Assembly (NCBI RefSeq): GCF_943913405.1
Contig: NZ_CALTYA010000018.1
Coordinates: 5,677-69,676 of the forward strand
DNA: 64,000 nucleotides
Reading direction: 5' to 3'
From: an uncultured Flavobacterium sp.
GTDB lineage: Bacteria > Bacteroidota > Bacteroidia > Flavobacteriales > Flavobacteriaceae
Shown here: piece by piece, positions 34,930 through 44,383 of the stretch
Layout of the letters: the number at the start of each line of letters is the position of its first letter
Position numbering within the stretch: the stretch's first letter is position 1
Notes under the pieces: model-generated
What the model was told of the DNA's origin: nothing
What the model saw: the letters and a program-made list of their open reading frames with translations, nothing else
Database searches by the model: none
Translations under genes and position numbers: made by a program

Positions 34930-36447
34930 CTAATAATTTATTTTTTCTAAACGAAGTTCTTTTGATTTGCCACTACTTTCAAAAATCATAAGATATCCTT
35001 TTTTCGCATTATAAATATTTTTTGTATTGTCAGACTCTTTAAGTTCTAGCGTCTGTCTTTTGAATTTGCCATCTGAATAAGAAATTATTCCAAATAATGT
35101 CCTTTTATCTCCGTTAACAGAATTCTTCTCATTATCATTAACAAAGAAAAGGTATTCATCGTCACCAAGGCTTTGATAATCTATAAAATCAAATAGTCCA
35201 GATTTTTTTATCTGACTTGAATGTCCAATTGTCTTTGGGAATTTATTTCTAAATTTTTGAACTTCAAACAATTGCTCGATCTCAAATTTATCATTAAATT
35301 CTAGAAAGTACATATTATTTGTAGTAATTGGAGACTGAGTAAAGGCCTCTGCAGCAACTATTAATTTTCCAGTGCTGGTAAACAACATTTCATGAATAAA
35401 TAAGTTACCTTCTTTTTTCACATACCCTTTTTTATTGATATCTAATTTAGGAAGAAGCGATTCCCAATTAAAATAAGTACTCTTGATTAATTCTCCAGTA
35501 GCTTTATTGAAAACAAAATTAAAAAGCCCGGTATTATCATCATCATCAATAAAACCTGTTTTATCAGACTTAGAATAATTTCCAACTAAATAAATTTTAT
35601 CGGCTGTTATATTGCAGTCTACAACCCTATAGCTGAATTTATCTAAATCTGGAAACGCAAATTCTTTACGCAAAGTTCCGCTCTTTGAATCTAAAAATAA
35701 AGCAGAAACTTCATTGACATTATCCTGCATAGTTTTGTTCTTAAAAGCGTGGTTAAACATAACTATTACATCTTTATCAGATTTTAAATAATGAAGATCT
35801 TTTATCCTTTTATCAGAGATATCACCATACTCAAATCGCCAAACTTCCTTCATATTCTCGTCAAAATGCGCCAAATAGCTTTTAGTAAGATTCTCGCTTT
35901 TATCTAACATTGTCGAATTTACCACCAAACCTACTTCATCAAAAAAGAACATATCTTCTGAATGATTATCTGAAATATTTGAAAGCTTTCGATCTATGAC
36001 AGGATCTAAAATCATTTTGCCTTTATTATAAATAAATGGCTTGCTGAGCTTATTATCCTTTATTGATAAAAGCCTATAACGCTTAAAAAATTCTTCTCCT
36101 TCAAAAAAATCAGCCAATCTAAGAAGCAAATTATCTTTATAAACAGAAACACTAACCGAAATTCTTTCTGATTTCATCAACCAAGATTCAAATTTCATTT
36201 CATTTATAAAGCCATTTGTTACTTTCGTCAAATTCTCATCAAGCACAACATATTCAAGCTGGTAGGTTTCTTTTGCTACTTTATCACTTTCATATAAAAT
36301 CAAATATCCTTTTATATTGTTATTTTCATCTTTAATTTCATCAGACCAATAAATTTTTCCTTTGGAGAATTTTTCTAAATCTACGATTTGCCCATGCATA
36401 ATTGAACACAGAAAAAAAGAGACGAGCAATAAATAAGTATTTTTCAT
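34930..36447 (-). CDS. Hypothetical secreted protein paired with an M48 protease
   Basis: A 505-residue protein with a signal peptide (MKNTYLLLVSFFLCSIMHGQ) and no other recognised domain. The mature part is rich in beta-type sequence, with repeated short units such as GYLILYESDKV, and could be a propeller, but no repeat is clear enough to count. The start at 36447 lies 1 base after the M48 gene's stop codon, so the two are coupled. I chose it over an ATG 21 bases upstream because it gives a clean signal peptide. It is probably periplasmic or surface-exposed. Confidence 0.72.
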   Translation of the reverse strand: MKNTYLLLVSFFLCSIMHGQIVDLEKFSKGKIYWSDEIKDENNNIKGYLILYESDKVAKETYQLEYVVLDENLTKVTNGFINEMKFESWLMKSERISVSVSVYKDNLLLRLADFFEGEEFFKRYRLLSIKDNKLSKPFIYNKGKMILDPVIDRKLSNISDNHSEDMFFFDEVGLVVNSTMLDKSENLTKSYLAHFDENMKEVWRFEYGDISDKRIKDLHYLKSDKDVIVMFNHAFKNKTMQDNVNEVSALFLDSKSGTLRKEFAFPDLDKFSYRVVDCNITADKIYLVGNYSKSDKTGFIDDDDNTGLFNFVFNKATGELIKSTYFNWESLLPKLDINKKGYVKKEGNLFIHEMLFTSTGKLIVAAEAFTQSPITTNNMYFLEFNDKFEIEQLFEVQKFRNKFPKTIGHSSQIKKSGLFDFIDYQSLGDDEYLFFVNDNEKNSVNGDKRTLFGIISYSDGKFKRQTLELKESDNTKNIYNAKKGYLMIFESSGKSKELRLEKINY

Positions 36448-36448
36448 A

Positions 36449-37744
36449 TTAATTTTTAAAATTTGCAATTATAGTTTCGAAGTCAGTAATTTTTATATTG
36501 TTGAAATAGCTTATGAACCGATTAAGGCTCGCGGAATTATACAAATTATCATGCTTGGGAACATAACGGCTAATAGTATAATTTAAACGAGATTCATATA
36601 TTTTAACCAAATTCAGGTAAATTATATTTTTTAGAAATAAATCATCGTTCTTTTTTTTATAAATTTTCAATGCTTCATAGAGAGAAAGTCCATAATTTTG
36701 AGAAGAATAAAGATTGTAAAGATTTTGATAAAGGCAATTTTGCTTGATATCATTGAAATTCCTAGAATTGGTTACAATTTCATTATTGCTTTTAACCGAT
36801 TGCTTTTCAATAATTTTAATTCGAGTTTCGCAATCAGGATGCGACTTTAAAGAGTCAACGTTTATTCTTATATTCTTATCATACTTTGAGAATAAGCTTT
36901 TTTCTTCCTCAAAATATTTCTGTTTTACAATAAATCCTTTTTTTTCAAAAATAAACTTATAATCAGCTACAACAAGTGAATCAGTTTCAATATCAGAATT
37001 ATCTAACTTTGCCAATATATGGATAGGTGCTTTCGGATTTCTTAAAGTTTTTTTATAAAATGCAAATCCTATTGAATCAGCTTCTATTTCTTTTTTTCTC
37101 CTTTTTCCATAATTTTGATAGCGAATATTTCTTATCAAATCGTTCGCCTTAGTTGCTTTGCCAAATTTTTGACGTTTAATCTCTTTTGTCTTGGCAATAA
37201 TCTCTTCAGATGTTGAAAGCTGCACAAGAGTATTAATTTCTTTCTTCACATGATTTAAAAACTGATGTCCAATTTCATGTGAAATAACAAAAACAAGTTC
37301 ATCTTCATTTTCTACCGCTAAGAACAAACCATAATTTACTACAATCGTTCCATCACCAGTATTATAAGCATTAATTTCAGAATCTTTTGACAATAAAATT
37401 TTATAATCCTGCCCTTTAATATTATTTTTCAATAAGATTTCATCCATTAATCCTTTCAAATAATAAAGAAAATTATCATTACAGATAAACTCATTATCAT
37501 TTATTTTTTCTAAAAAATCCTCTTGAATTACATCATAAAGTTCTTTCGCAATATTTCTCTCTTTAGAATTTTTACCTGAAATATCCTGATTTATATGCTT
37601 AAATTTTTCTTTATATTCTTTAATGAGAACAACTTTGCAAGTAGAAGATAAAGTATCAATATTAATAAAATCCTGTTGAGCAAAACTTTTGCAACAACAT
37701 ACCAAAAAGATTATTGCAGCTAAAAAACGAAACCTATTAACCAT
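36449..37744 (-). CDS. M48-family zinc metallopeptidase, secreted
   Basis: A 431-residue exported protease. A signal peptide (to about residue 23, CKSFAQ) precedes the catalytic domain; the zinc motif HEIGH is at 156-160 in VFVISHEIGHQFLNH, and a third ligand is likely the Glu in EIEADSIGF. DGTIVVNYGLFLAVENEDEL just upstream is the conserved M48 strand region. A C-terminal extension of about 150 residues has no recognised fold. The ATG at 37742-37744 is chosen over an upstream one at 37789, since it begins the signal peptide. It forms an operon with the unknown secreted protein downstream. Confidence 0.85.
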   Translation of the reverse strand: MVNRFRFLAAIIFLVCCCKSFAQQDFINIDTLSSTCKVVLIKEYKEKFKHINQDISGKNSKERNIAKELYDVIQEDFLEKINDNEFICNDNFLYYLKGLMDEILLKNNIKGQDYKILLSKDSEINAYNTGDGTIVVNYGLFLAVENEDELVFVISHEIGHQFLNHVKKEINTLVQLSTSEEIIAKTKEIKRQKFGKATKANDLIRNIRYQNYGKRRKKEIEADSIGFAFYKKTLRNPKAPIHILAKLDNSDIETDSLVVADYKFIFEKKGFIVKQKYFEEEKSLFSKYDKNIRINVDSLKSHPDCETRIKIIEKQSVKSNNEIVTNSRNFNDIKQNCLYQNLYNLYSSQNYGLSLYEALKIYKKKNDDLFLKNIIYLNLVKIYESRLNYTISRYVPKHDNLYNSASLNRFISYFNNIKITDFETIIANFKN

Positions 37745-37889
37745 ACTATGAATATTGATTTCAAATATACAATTAATATAAAATGGCAAGATTATTTCTA
37801 TATAAAATTTGTTAAAAATAAAACATTCTTACTTGATTTGTTTTATTACATAGAAATTTTTGTTAGTAGAAAATAAATTTTGAAAATAC

Positions 37890-37897
37890 TATCTTTG
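37890..37897 (+). promoter_or_regulatory. rpe -7 box
   Basis: TATCTTTG matches TAnnTTTG, 45 bases before the rpe ATG. It lies after a possible upstream TTG start, so excludes that start. Confidence 0.6.
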
Positions 37898-37942
37898 CCG
37901 AAAACAACTAAAATTTTAAACTTCATACAACATAACTACAAA

Positions 37943-38605
37943 ATGAAAGACACACTAATTGCACCATCAGTACTAGCCGCTGATTTTGGAAATCTACAAC
38001 GCGATCTTGAAATGATCAACAATAGTGAGGCCGATTGGTTTCACATTGATATCATGGACGGCGTTTTTGTTCCGAATATCTCTTATGGAATGCCGGTTTT
38101 AGAAACGATCCAAAAACATGCTAAAAAGACAATTGACGTACATTTAATGATTATTGATCCTGATCGTTATATCAAAACTTTTGCTTCTTTAGGTGCGAAT
38201 GTATTGAGCGTGCATTATGAAGCCTGCACGCATCTGCACAGAACGCTACAAGCTATTAAAGCAGAAGGAATGAAAGCTGGCGTTGCTTTAAATCCGCATA
38301 CAAGCGTAAATGTTTTGGAAGACATAATTAATGATATCGACGTAGTTTGCATAATGAGCGTAAATCCAGGTTTTGGAGGACAATCTTTCATTGAAACTAC
38401 CTATAAAAAAGTAAGACAATTAAAAGAAATCATCAGAAGAAATAAATCGGAAACCCTAATTGAAGTTGATGGTGGCGTAACCAATTTAAACGCTAAACAA
38501 TTAGCAGAAGCCGGAGCTGATGTTTTAGTCGCAGGAAGTTATGTTTTTAAAGCACTAAATCAAATTGAAACTATAGCAGATTTAAAAAATATTACTCGTA
38601 TATAA
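37943..38605 (+). CDS. rpe: Ribulose-phosphate 3-epimerase
   Basis: Interconverts ribulose-5-phosphate and xylulose-5-phosphate in the pentose phosphate pathway. The 220-residue TIM barrel shows the family motifs: APSVLAADFGNL at the N-terminus, DWFHIDIMDGVFVPNIS with active-site histidine and aspartate, VDVHLMI-like IDVHLMIIDPD, MSVNPGFGGQSFI, and EVDGGVT near the end. The ATG at 37943 is preferred; an in-frame TTG at 37880 precedes the -7 promoter box. A bidirectional terminator follows. Confidence 0.96.
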   Translation: MKDTLIAPSVLAADFGNLQRDLEMINNSEADWFHIDIMDGVFVPNISYGMPVLETIQKHAKKTIDVHLMIIDPDRYIKTFASLGANVLSVHYEACTHLHRTLQAIKAEGMKAGVALNPHTSVNVLEDIINDIDVVCIMSVNPGFGGQSFIETTYKKVRQLKEIIRRNKSETLIEVDGGVTNLNAKQLAEAGADVLVAGSYVFKALNQIETIADLKNITRI

Positions 38606-38622
38606 TTTCAAATCATAAAATT

Positions 38623-38659
38623 AAAAAGCCACAGCAGAAAAAACTGCTGTGGCTTTTTG
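38623..38659. terminator. Bidirectional terminator between rpe and the T9SS cargo gene
   Basis: AAAAAGCCACAGCAG pairs with CTGCTGTGGCTTTTT, with A and T runs on both sides for the two convergent transcripts. Confidence 0.92.
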
Positions 38660-38674
38660 TCATTACCAATTAAA

Positions 38675-39718
38675 CTATTCTTTTACTATTTTTTTGATTG
38701 CCACTTTTTTTCCAGTTGCATCTAACAGCTTAACAAAGTACGCTCCGGTATTTAAGTTAGAAACATTTACTGATAAAGATTCATTTTTAGAAACATTTTG
38801 ACTCAAAACCTTTGCTCCTTTTATATCATAAATTTCAAATCTATCAATATTAAGCGCTTGGTTTTTCAATTCAAAATTCAAAGTATTTTTAACCGGATTA
38901 GGATAAACAGAAACATTATTAAAATTGCTTTCATCAATACCCAAAGTTGCAGTATAAGTAACTCCAAAAGGAATATCAACAGCTACATCAGCTGCTGTAG
39001 CTGGATTTCCAGCATCAACCAAAGGCGCCCAAGTTCCTATGAACTGAACAGCATTGTATCCTGCCTGCGTTCTTGCACCCACAACCGTACTCGCTGGACA
39101 AAAGTTACCAGTAGCCGCTGCATCTCCAATCTGCCATTCTATCCAATAAGTTCCAGCCGGCAAGCTAAGAGTCACTGGCGTGCTATCAATTTTCCAAATT
39201 TTTCTAGTTGTTCCAGGTGCTGAAGCAGTTGGATATAATGAATTTCCGATTCTATAGATTAATGCATCGCTTGAAGTATCAAAAACATTGTCATCTAAAT
39301 TTCCAAATAAAACAGTTGTTGCACCCAAAGCCGGGTTTGAACTATGAACAACAACTCTCAAGTCATCAAAAGGCGACGGCGTTGCTGCCGATCCCGTTTT
39401 ATAGGCATAAAAAGAAAATTTTGTAATATTCCAAGTCTGGCCTGCTGGAACCGTAAAATCATCAGCAATACTTATATCCGCAGAAACTGCAGCACCAAAA
39501 CCTAAGTTGGTATTACTAGATGTTGTTACGCCAGTATCATTCTGCAACTCACTCCAAGTATAGCCTGTTGGAGCGGCAACTCCACTTTTTGAAGTAGCGC
39601 CTGTAGATAAATTTCCGTTCGTAAATTGAACTTGTGCTATCCCAGAAAAGGAAAGCATCATCAAATTAAAGAAAACAAAAGCTGATTTCTTTGTGTTAAA
39701 AGTAGTTTTTTGATTCAT
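38675..39718 (-). CDS. T9SS type A cargo protein
   Basis: A 347-residue secreted protein with a signal peptide (to about residue 29, LSFSGIAQ) and a C-terminal type A sorting domain at about 270-347 (VSVYPNPVKNTLNFEL, FEIYDIKGAKVLSQ, STGAYFVKL-like LNTGAYFVKLLDATGKKVA, KKIVKE). The sorting domain directs export across the outer membrane by the type IX system and removal on the surface. The middle 230 residues look like a jelly-roll-type beta domain (FTVPAGQTWNITKFSFYAY) of unknown ligand. The start at 39718 is chosen because it begins the signal peptide. Confidence 0.87.
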   Translation of the reverse strand: MNQKTTFNTKKSAFVFFNLMMLSFSGIAQVQFTNGNLSTGATSKSGVAAPTGYTWSELQNDTGVTTSSNTNLGFGAAVSADISIADDFTVPAGQTWNITKFSFYAYKTGSAATPSPFDDLRVVVHSSNPALGATTVLFGNLDDNVFDTSSDALIYRIGNSLYPTASAPGTTRKIWKIDSTPVTLSLPAGTYWIEWQIGDAAATGNFCPASTVVGARTQAGYNAVQFIGTWAPLVDAGNPATAADVAVDIPFGVTYTATLGIDESNFNNVSVYPNPVKNTLNFELKNQALNIDRFEIYDIKGAKVLSQNVSKNESLSVNVSNLNTGAYFVKLLDATGKKVAIKKIVKE

Positions 39719-40067
39719 AATAGTGATGTTTAAAATTTTCTTAAAATTAAACAATTACATCATACAAAATACAATTTAAACAAATTAAAATCATTTATTT
39801 AAAAAAATAAATAAGAATAAATCATTATTAAAAATTAGAATAAATTTTAAACACAATTATAAATAGAAAAGTTAATAATCTTTTTCAATACATAATGCTC
39901 ATTTTTCATACATTCGCACTGACTTAATCGCAATAATTAATGCAACTTTTTAAGGTTTGATTAGTTACCAACTTTATTTCCCCAAAAAATGCCCTTTCTT
40001 AATTGATGGGGCTTTTTTTATAAAAAAAGCGAGAAGATTATAAAAATCTTCTCGCTGCTATTTTTTG
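39719..40067. other. 349-base gap between the T9SS cargo gene and tRNA-Arg
   Basis: Very A/T-rich with no credible gene. It contains a weak GC-flanked hairpin with a T-run at about 39981-40020 and the tRNA terminator at 40021-40066. Confidence 0.7.
40021..40066 (-). terminator. Terminator after tRNA-Arg
   Basis: AGCGAGAAGATT pairs with AATCTTCTCGCT (40028-40056); on the minus strand it is followed by seven T, immediately downstream of the tRNA. Confidence 0.85.
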
Positions 40068-40141
40068 TGGCCACGGAGGGGTTCGAACCCCCAACCCTCA
40101 GAGCCGAAATCTGATATTCTATCCAGTTGAACTACGTGGCC
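40068..40141 (-). tRNA. tRNA-Arg (anticodon UCG)
   Basis: A 74-base cloverleaf on the minus strand. The acceptor stem is GGCCACG/CGTGGCC with discriminator A. The anticodon stem TCAGA/TCTGA holds the loop TTTCGGC, giving anticodon UCG. The T loop is GGGGGTTCGAACCCC. The CCA end is not encoded. No integrase or repeat suggests use as an attachment site. Confidence 0.95.
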
Positions 40142-40190
40142 ATTTGTATATTTTCAAATATACAATAATATGTAAAACTTGCGGTCTAAA

Positions 40191-40640
40191 TTATGACAAT
40201 AACTTTTTTACAATTGTAGAAATTGTTTTTCCATCTGCTTTTCCAGCTAATTCTGCTGAAGCCTGTCCCATTACTTTTCCCATTGAAGCCATTCCTGATG
40301 CTCCTGAATCAGCAATGATTTTTGCGACAACCGCTTCTACTTCTGCTTCGCTTAATTGAGCTGGAAGAAATTTTTCAATTACAGCCGCTTGCAATAATTC
40401 TGGTTCAGCTAAATCTGGCCTTCCTTGTTCTATGTATATGTTTGCGCTGTCTTTTCTTTGCTTAACCAATCTTTGCAAAAGCTTGATTTCATCTTCTTCA
40501 GAGATTTCTTCTTTTGATCCGGTTTCAGTTTGCGCTAGCAATAGTGCTGATTTTACAGCTCTTAAAGATTCAAGACTTAGCGTGTCTTTCGCTCTCATTG
40601 CCGTTTTTATTTCTTCGTTGATTTGAATTTGTAAGCTCAT
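40191..40640 (-). CDS. GatB/YqeY-domain protein
   Basis: A 149-residue soluble protein of the YqeY family, related to the tRNA-binding tail of GatB but without the amidotransferase. The conserved regions are MRAKDTLSLESLRAVKSAL at 15-33, LLQRLVKQRKDSANIYIEQGR in the middle, and the helical end with GKVMGQASAELAGKADGKTI. The function of free-standing YqeY proteins is not established. It lies downstream of ftsZ on the same strand, but a terminator and a 257-base gap separate them. Confidence 0.9.
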   Translation of the reverse strand: MSLQIQINEEIKTAMRAKDTLSLESLRAVKSALLLAQTETGSKEEISEEDEIKLLQRLVKQRKDSANIYIEQGRPDLAEPELLQAAVIEKFLPAQLSEAEVEAVVAKIIADSGASGMASMGKVMGQASAELAGKADGKTISTIVKKLLS

Positions 40641-40703
40641 GTTATTTCGTTTCTGTTTACGTTCTGGTTCTGTTGTTTAAAAAAATGCGGAGCGTTTCTC
40701 AAA

Positions 40704-40778
40704 TAGCCCCGAGGCGACTTTGTTTGAGCTCTTGTGCCAGCCTTAAAAGCTGGTGCAAAGCGAGTGGCGCCAGCGGGA
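40704..40778 (+). repeat. Dispersed intergenic repeat, family A copy 3 (degenerate)
   Basis: AGCCCCGAGG at the left and GCCAGCGGGA at the right match the outer blocks of copies 1 and 2. Between them TGTGCCAGC and GCTGGTGCA form a hairpin. The inner A/T stem of the other copies is absent. Confidence 0.45.
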
Positions 40779-40841
40779 ATTGCCATCACTGAAAATGCCC
40801 GACGATTCGCTTCAAAGAAATTTTAAAACTGATGCGAAGAT

Positions 40842-40879
40842 AAAAAAATAACCCGAAAACTCAATGAATTTTCGGGCTA
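40842..40879 (-). terminator. Terminator after ftsZ
   Basis: On the minus strand AGCCCGAAAA pairs with TTTTCGGGTT, followed by a T-run. It closes the division cluster. Confidence 0.88.
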
Positions 40880-40898
40880 TAAGAATGGTTTGAGTTAG

Positions 40899-42911
40899 TT
40901 AATCTACATTGTCATGCAGGAAAGAATTGTTTGAACGCAACTGTAAGTCGTCGTTGCTATCTGTTCCTAAAGACATTCTAGACTTGCTATTGTCAGCCTG
41001 GGTGTTCGAAATATCGATTCCCATTCTTTTGTATGCTGGTTCTTTTTCAAATTCATCAACACGAGAAGGATTATTGTGGAATTTATAATTAAATTCTTTC
41101 ATTTTCATTCTTCTTTCATCGGCTCTTTTCTTCAAAGACTGCTCGATTGTCATTTCTAACGGAGAAATTTCTTCGTAAGACGGATTGTTGAATTTTGGCT
41201 TTTCCACTTCTTTAACCCTAAGGTCAAGTTCTCTGTCGATTGGCTCTTCTACTTTTGCAACGGGTTTTGACTGAAGCAATTCGTTTTCCACTTCCATGTA
41301 TTCTTCAAGCGAATATCTCACGATTCCTTTATCATTCAATTCCGTCATCGGAACCACTTGAACCGGCTGATTTACTTTGATTTCTTTAGTTTCGTTTGAC
41401 AATTCAAAAAGAATTCTGTCTTGTTTTGGAGCTTCGGCTTGTGGTTTTGGAATATCAAAAGAAAAAGTGATTTGCTCTTCTTCTTGATATGCTACGAATT
41501 CTGGCTGAAAAACTTCCATTTCTCTAACTTCAGGCGTCGTGATGTAAAATTCGTGCTCGCTGATTGGCGAAACAATTTGAAATTCCACGTCAATATTCTT
41601 GATAAATTCTGTAGTTCTTACCAAGTCAGAAACTGGCGCTACTGGCGTTGCAGGAACAATTGGCGCAACTGGAACTACGAATTGAACTTGTTGAATCGGT
41701 TCTTCAACCACCTTTATTGGTTCTTCAATCTTTGCATCAAAAACATCGTAGTCCTCTAGTGAAAAAATTACTTTTTCCTCAGAAACTACTGTTTTTTTTT
41801 CTTCTGGTGTAGAAAAATCAAACGATGAAACTACTGGTTTTGGAGACAAATCATGACCCATTCTTTGGTTTTCTTCAAGAGAATGGATGATTTTTTTTGG
41901 CTCTGTGTTTACGATTTCGTTTTGTTGTTCTACGTTGAAACCTGTAGCGATAATTGTTACAGCGATTGAATCTCCAAGTGTTTCGTCTTCACCAACACCC
42001 ATAATAATATTTGCATTGAAACCTGCTTCCACTTGAATGTGGTCGTTGATTTCACCGATTTCGTCAATCGTGATTTCGTTAGTTCCAGAAACGATAAGCA
42101 ACAATACGTTTTTGGCACCTGTAATTTTGTTGTCGTTCAACAATGGAGAATCCAGTGCAGAAACGATTGCTTCTTTTGCACGGTTTTCGCCTATTGCCGT
42201 TGCAGAACCCATTATTGCAGTTCCGCTGTTTGACAACACAGTTTTAGCGTCTTTTAAATCGATATTTTGAGTGTAGTGGTGCGTGATTACTTCAGCAATT
42301 CCTCTTGAGGCTGTTGCCAAAACTTCGTCCGCTTTAGAGAAACCGGCTTTAAAACCAAGGTTTCCATAAACTTCTCTCAATTTATTATTGTTGATTACAA
42401 TCAAGGAATCAACTTGTTTTCTTAGTCTTTCAACACCCAATAAAGCTTGGTCTTGACGCACTTTTCCTTCGAATTGAAAAGGAATCGTTACGATTCCGAC
42501 AGTCAAGATATCTCTATCTTTTGCCAATTGAGCGATTACCGGCGCAGCACCAGTTCCCGTTCCGCCACCCATTCCTGCGGTGATGAAAACCATTTTTGTG
42601 TTGCTGTCCAGCATTTTTTCGATATCAGCGATACTTTCGATTGCAGATTGCTGACCCACTTCAGGGTTGGCACCAGCACCAAGACCTTCCGTTAAGTTTA
42701 CACCTAATTGAATTTTATTTGGCACCGTACTGTTTTGCAAAGCCTGAGAATCAGTGTTGCAGACGATAAAATCTACACCTTTAATCCCCTGCTGAAACAT
42801 GTGGTTAATTGCGTTGCTTCCGCCCCCGCCTACTCCAATAACTTTTATCACATTTGATTGGTTTTTAGGTAAATCAAATGAAATACTTCCAAAATCTGAG
42901 TTGCTTGTCAT
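40899..42911 (-). CDS. ftsZ: Cell division GTPase FtsZ with long C-terminal extension
   Basis: Tubulin-like GTPase forming the Z ring. Residues 20-340 are the conserved core: GVGGGGSNAINHM at 27-39, the tubulin signature GMGGGTGTGAAP at 113-124 and NTDSQAL near 52. From about 345 to the end (670 residues in all) lies a long acidic, proline- and glutamate-rich extension with repeated verbs of valine/proline, much longer than in model bacteria but usual for flavobacteria. The very C-terminus NNSFLHDNVD replaces the standard DIPxFLR partner-binding peptide with only partial likeness. It follows ftsA with 68 bases between. Confidence 0.96.
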   Translation of the reverse strand: MTSNSDFGSISFDLPKNQSNVIKVIGVGGGGSNAINHMFQQGIKGVDFIVCNTDSQALQNSTVPNKIQLGVNLTEGLGAGANPEVGQQSAIESIADIEKMLDSNTKMVFITAGMGGGTGTGAAPVIAQLAKDRDILTVGIVTIPFQFEGKVRQDQALLGVERLRKQVDSLIVINNNKLREVYGNLGFKAGFSKADEVLATASRGIAEVITHHYTQNIDLKDAKTVLSNSGTAIMGSATAIGENRAKEAIVSALDSPLLNDNKITGAKNVLLLIVSGTNEITIDEIGEINDHIQVEAGFNANIIMGVGEDETLGDSIAVTIIATGFNVEQQNEIVNTEPKKIIHSLEENQRMGHDLSPKPVVSSFDFSTPEEKKTVVSEEKVIFSLEDYDVFDAKIEEPIKVVEEPIQQVQFVVPVAPIVPATPVAPVSDLVRTTEFIKNIDVEFQIVSPISEHEFYITTPEVREMEVFQPEFVAYQEEEQITFSFDIPKPQAEAPKQDRILFELSNETKEIKVNQPVQVVPMTELNDKGIVRYSLEEYMEVENELLQSKPVAKVEEPIDRELDLRVKEVEKPKFNNPSYEEISPLEMTIEQSLKKRADERRMKMKEFNYKFHNNPSRVDEFEKEPAYKRMGIDISNTQADNSKSRMSLGTDSNDDLQLRSNNSFLHDNVD

Positions 42912-42979
42912 AATATTTGGTTTTAATTTCTTTTCTTCTTTTTCTTTTTTTTTATTTTTTGGCTTCTATTGATCTGCCT

Positions 42980-44380
42980 CTATTCTGCGTTGTCTAAAAA
43001 TTCTTTGATCTTGTCGATATACTTATCAAAAAAAGATTTCTTCATTCGTCCTTCGGTAGAAACTGATTTTTCAGCTTCAATCTTTCTTGGCGCTTCCTGA
43101 ATAATTTCTTCTTCGTAATTGTTTTCTACAACTACCTCTCTTTGCACTTGAATTGGGACTGGAGTCGGCACAACTACTTTTTCCACTTCCACTTGGTTTA
43201 ACGGAATAGCACTTTGCGTATTATTGCGAATGCTATTCATTACTAATCCAACCGCTGTTGCGTATAACGGACTAGAGATTTCTTCATCAGAATTTCCAGC
43301 CAAATGTTCGTTTGGATAACCAATTCTTGTGTCCATTCCTGTAATATATTCCACCAACTGCTTGATGTGTTGCAATTGCGCACCGCCACCAGTAAGAACG
43401 ATTCCTGCGATCAATTTCTTGCGCGGATCTTCGTGTCCGTATTGTTTGATTTCTGTAAAAACCTGCTCGATAATTTCCACAACTCTTGCATGGATAATTT
43501 TAGACAAGTTTTTTAACGAAATTTCTTTCGGTTCTCTTCCTCTTAAACCTGGAATCGACACAATTTCGTTGTCTTTATTTTCTCCTGGCCAAGCTGAACC
43601 GAATTTTACTTTCAATAATTCTGCCTGCTTTTCAATGATCGAACATCCTTCTTTGATGTCTTCTGTAATTACATTTCCTCCGAAAGGAATTACAGCTGTG
43701 TGACGAATGATTCCGTCTTTGAAAATAGCCAAATCTGTTGTGCCACCACCGATATCGATTAGCGCAACGCCAGCTTCTTTTTCTTCTTGGCTTAAAACCG
43801 CATCAGCTGACGCCAACGGCTCCAAAGTCAATCCTGATAAATCTAAACCAGAACTTTTAATACATCTTCCCACGTTTCTGATAGAAGAAGCTTGGCCAAC
43901 GACAACATGGAAGCTAGATTCTAGTCTTCCGCCATACATTCCGATTGGCTCTTTAATTTCGGCTTGACCGTCAATCTTAAATTCTTGTGGCAAAACGTGG
44001 ATAATTTCTTCCCCAGGAAGCATCGCCAATTTATGCACTTGATTCACCAAAAGATCAATATCAGTTTCGCTGATTACTTCTTCAGGATTATTTCTGCTGA
44101 TGTAATCGCTGTGCTGAATGCTGCGAATGTGCTGGCCGGCTATGCCAACCACCACATCTTTTATTTTGTAACCCGAATTTACTTCCGCTTCATGAACCGC
44201 CTGTTGGATTGACTGAATGGTTTGCGTGATATTATTTACAACACCTCTGGCAACACCCAAGCTTTTGGACTTTCCTACACCGAGAATCTCCAATTTTCCA
44301 TATTCATTTTTCTTGCCAATCATAGCGACAATCTTGGTTGTCCCAATGTCTAAACCTACTGCAATGCTCTCTTTTTCCAT
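42980..44380 (-). CDS. ftsA: Cell division protein FtsA
   Basis: Actin-like ATPase that tethers FtsZ to the membrane. The 466-residue protein has the actin-family phosphate loop VGLDIGTTKIVAMIG at 8-22, the second motif VALIDIGGGTTDLAIF near 205 and GIVLTGGGAQLQHI near 335. The C-terminus SFFDKYIDKIKEFLDNAE is the amphipathic membrane-targeting helix. A proline/glutamate-rich insert (about 390-440) lies before it. The gene starts 3 bases after ftsQ ends. Confidence 0.97.
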   Translation of the reverse strand: MEKESIAVGLDIGTTKIVAMIGKKNEYGKLEILGVGKSKSLGVARGVVNNITQTIQSIQQAVHEAEVNSGYKIKDVVVGIAGQHIRSIQHSDYISRNNPEEVISETDIDLLVNQVHKLAMLPGEEIIHVLPQEFKIDGQAEIKEPIGMYGGRLESSFHVVVGQASSIRNVGRCIKSSGLDLSGLTLEPLASADAVLSQEEKEAGVALIDIGGGTTDLAIFKDGIIRHTAVIPFGGNVITEDIKEGCSIIEKQAELLKVKFGSAWPGENKDNEIVSIPGLRGREPKEISLKNLSKIIHARVVEIIEQVFTEIKQYGHEDPRKKLIAGIVLTGGGAQLQHIKQLVEYITGMDTRIGYPNEHLAGNSDEEISSPLYATAVGLVMNSIRNNTQSAIPLNQVEVEKVVVPTPVPIQVQREVVVENNYEEEIIQEAPRKIEAEKSVSTEGRMKKSFFDKYIDKIKEFLDNAE

Positions 44381-44383
44381 ATC

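Noticed and set aside
40068..40141. tRNA-Arg as integration site of a mobile element
   Set aside because: No integrase, no duplicated tRNA end and only housekeeping genes on both sides.
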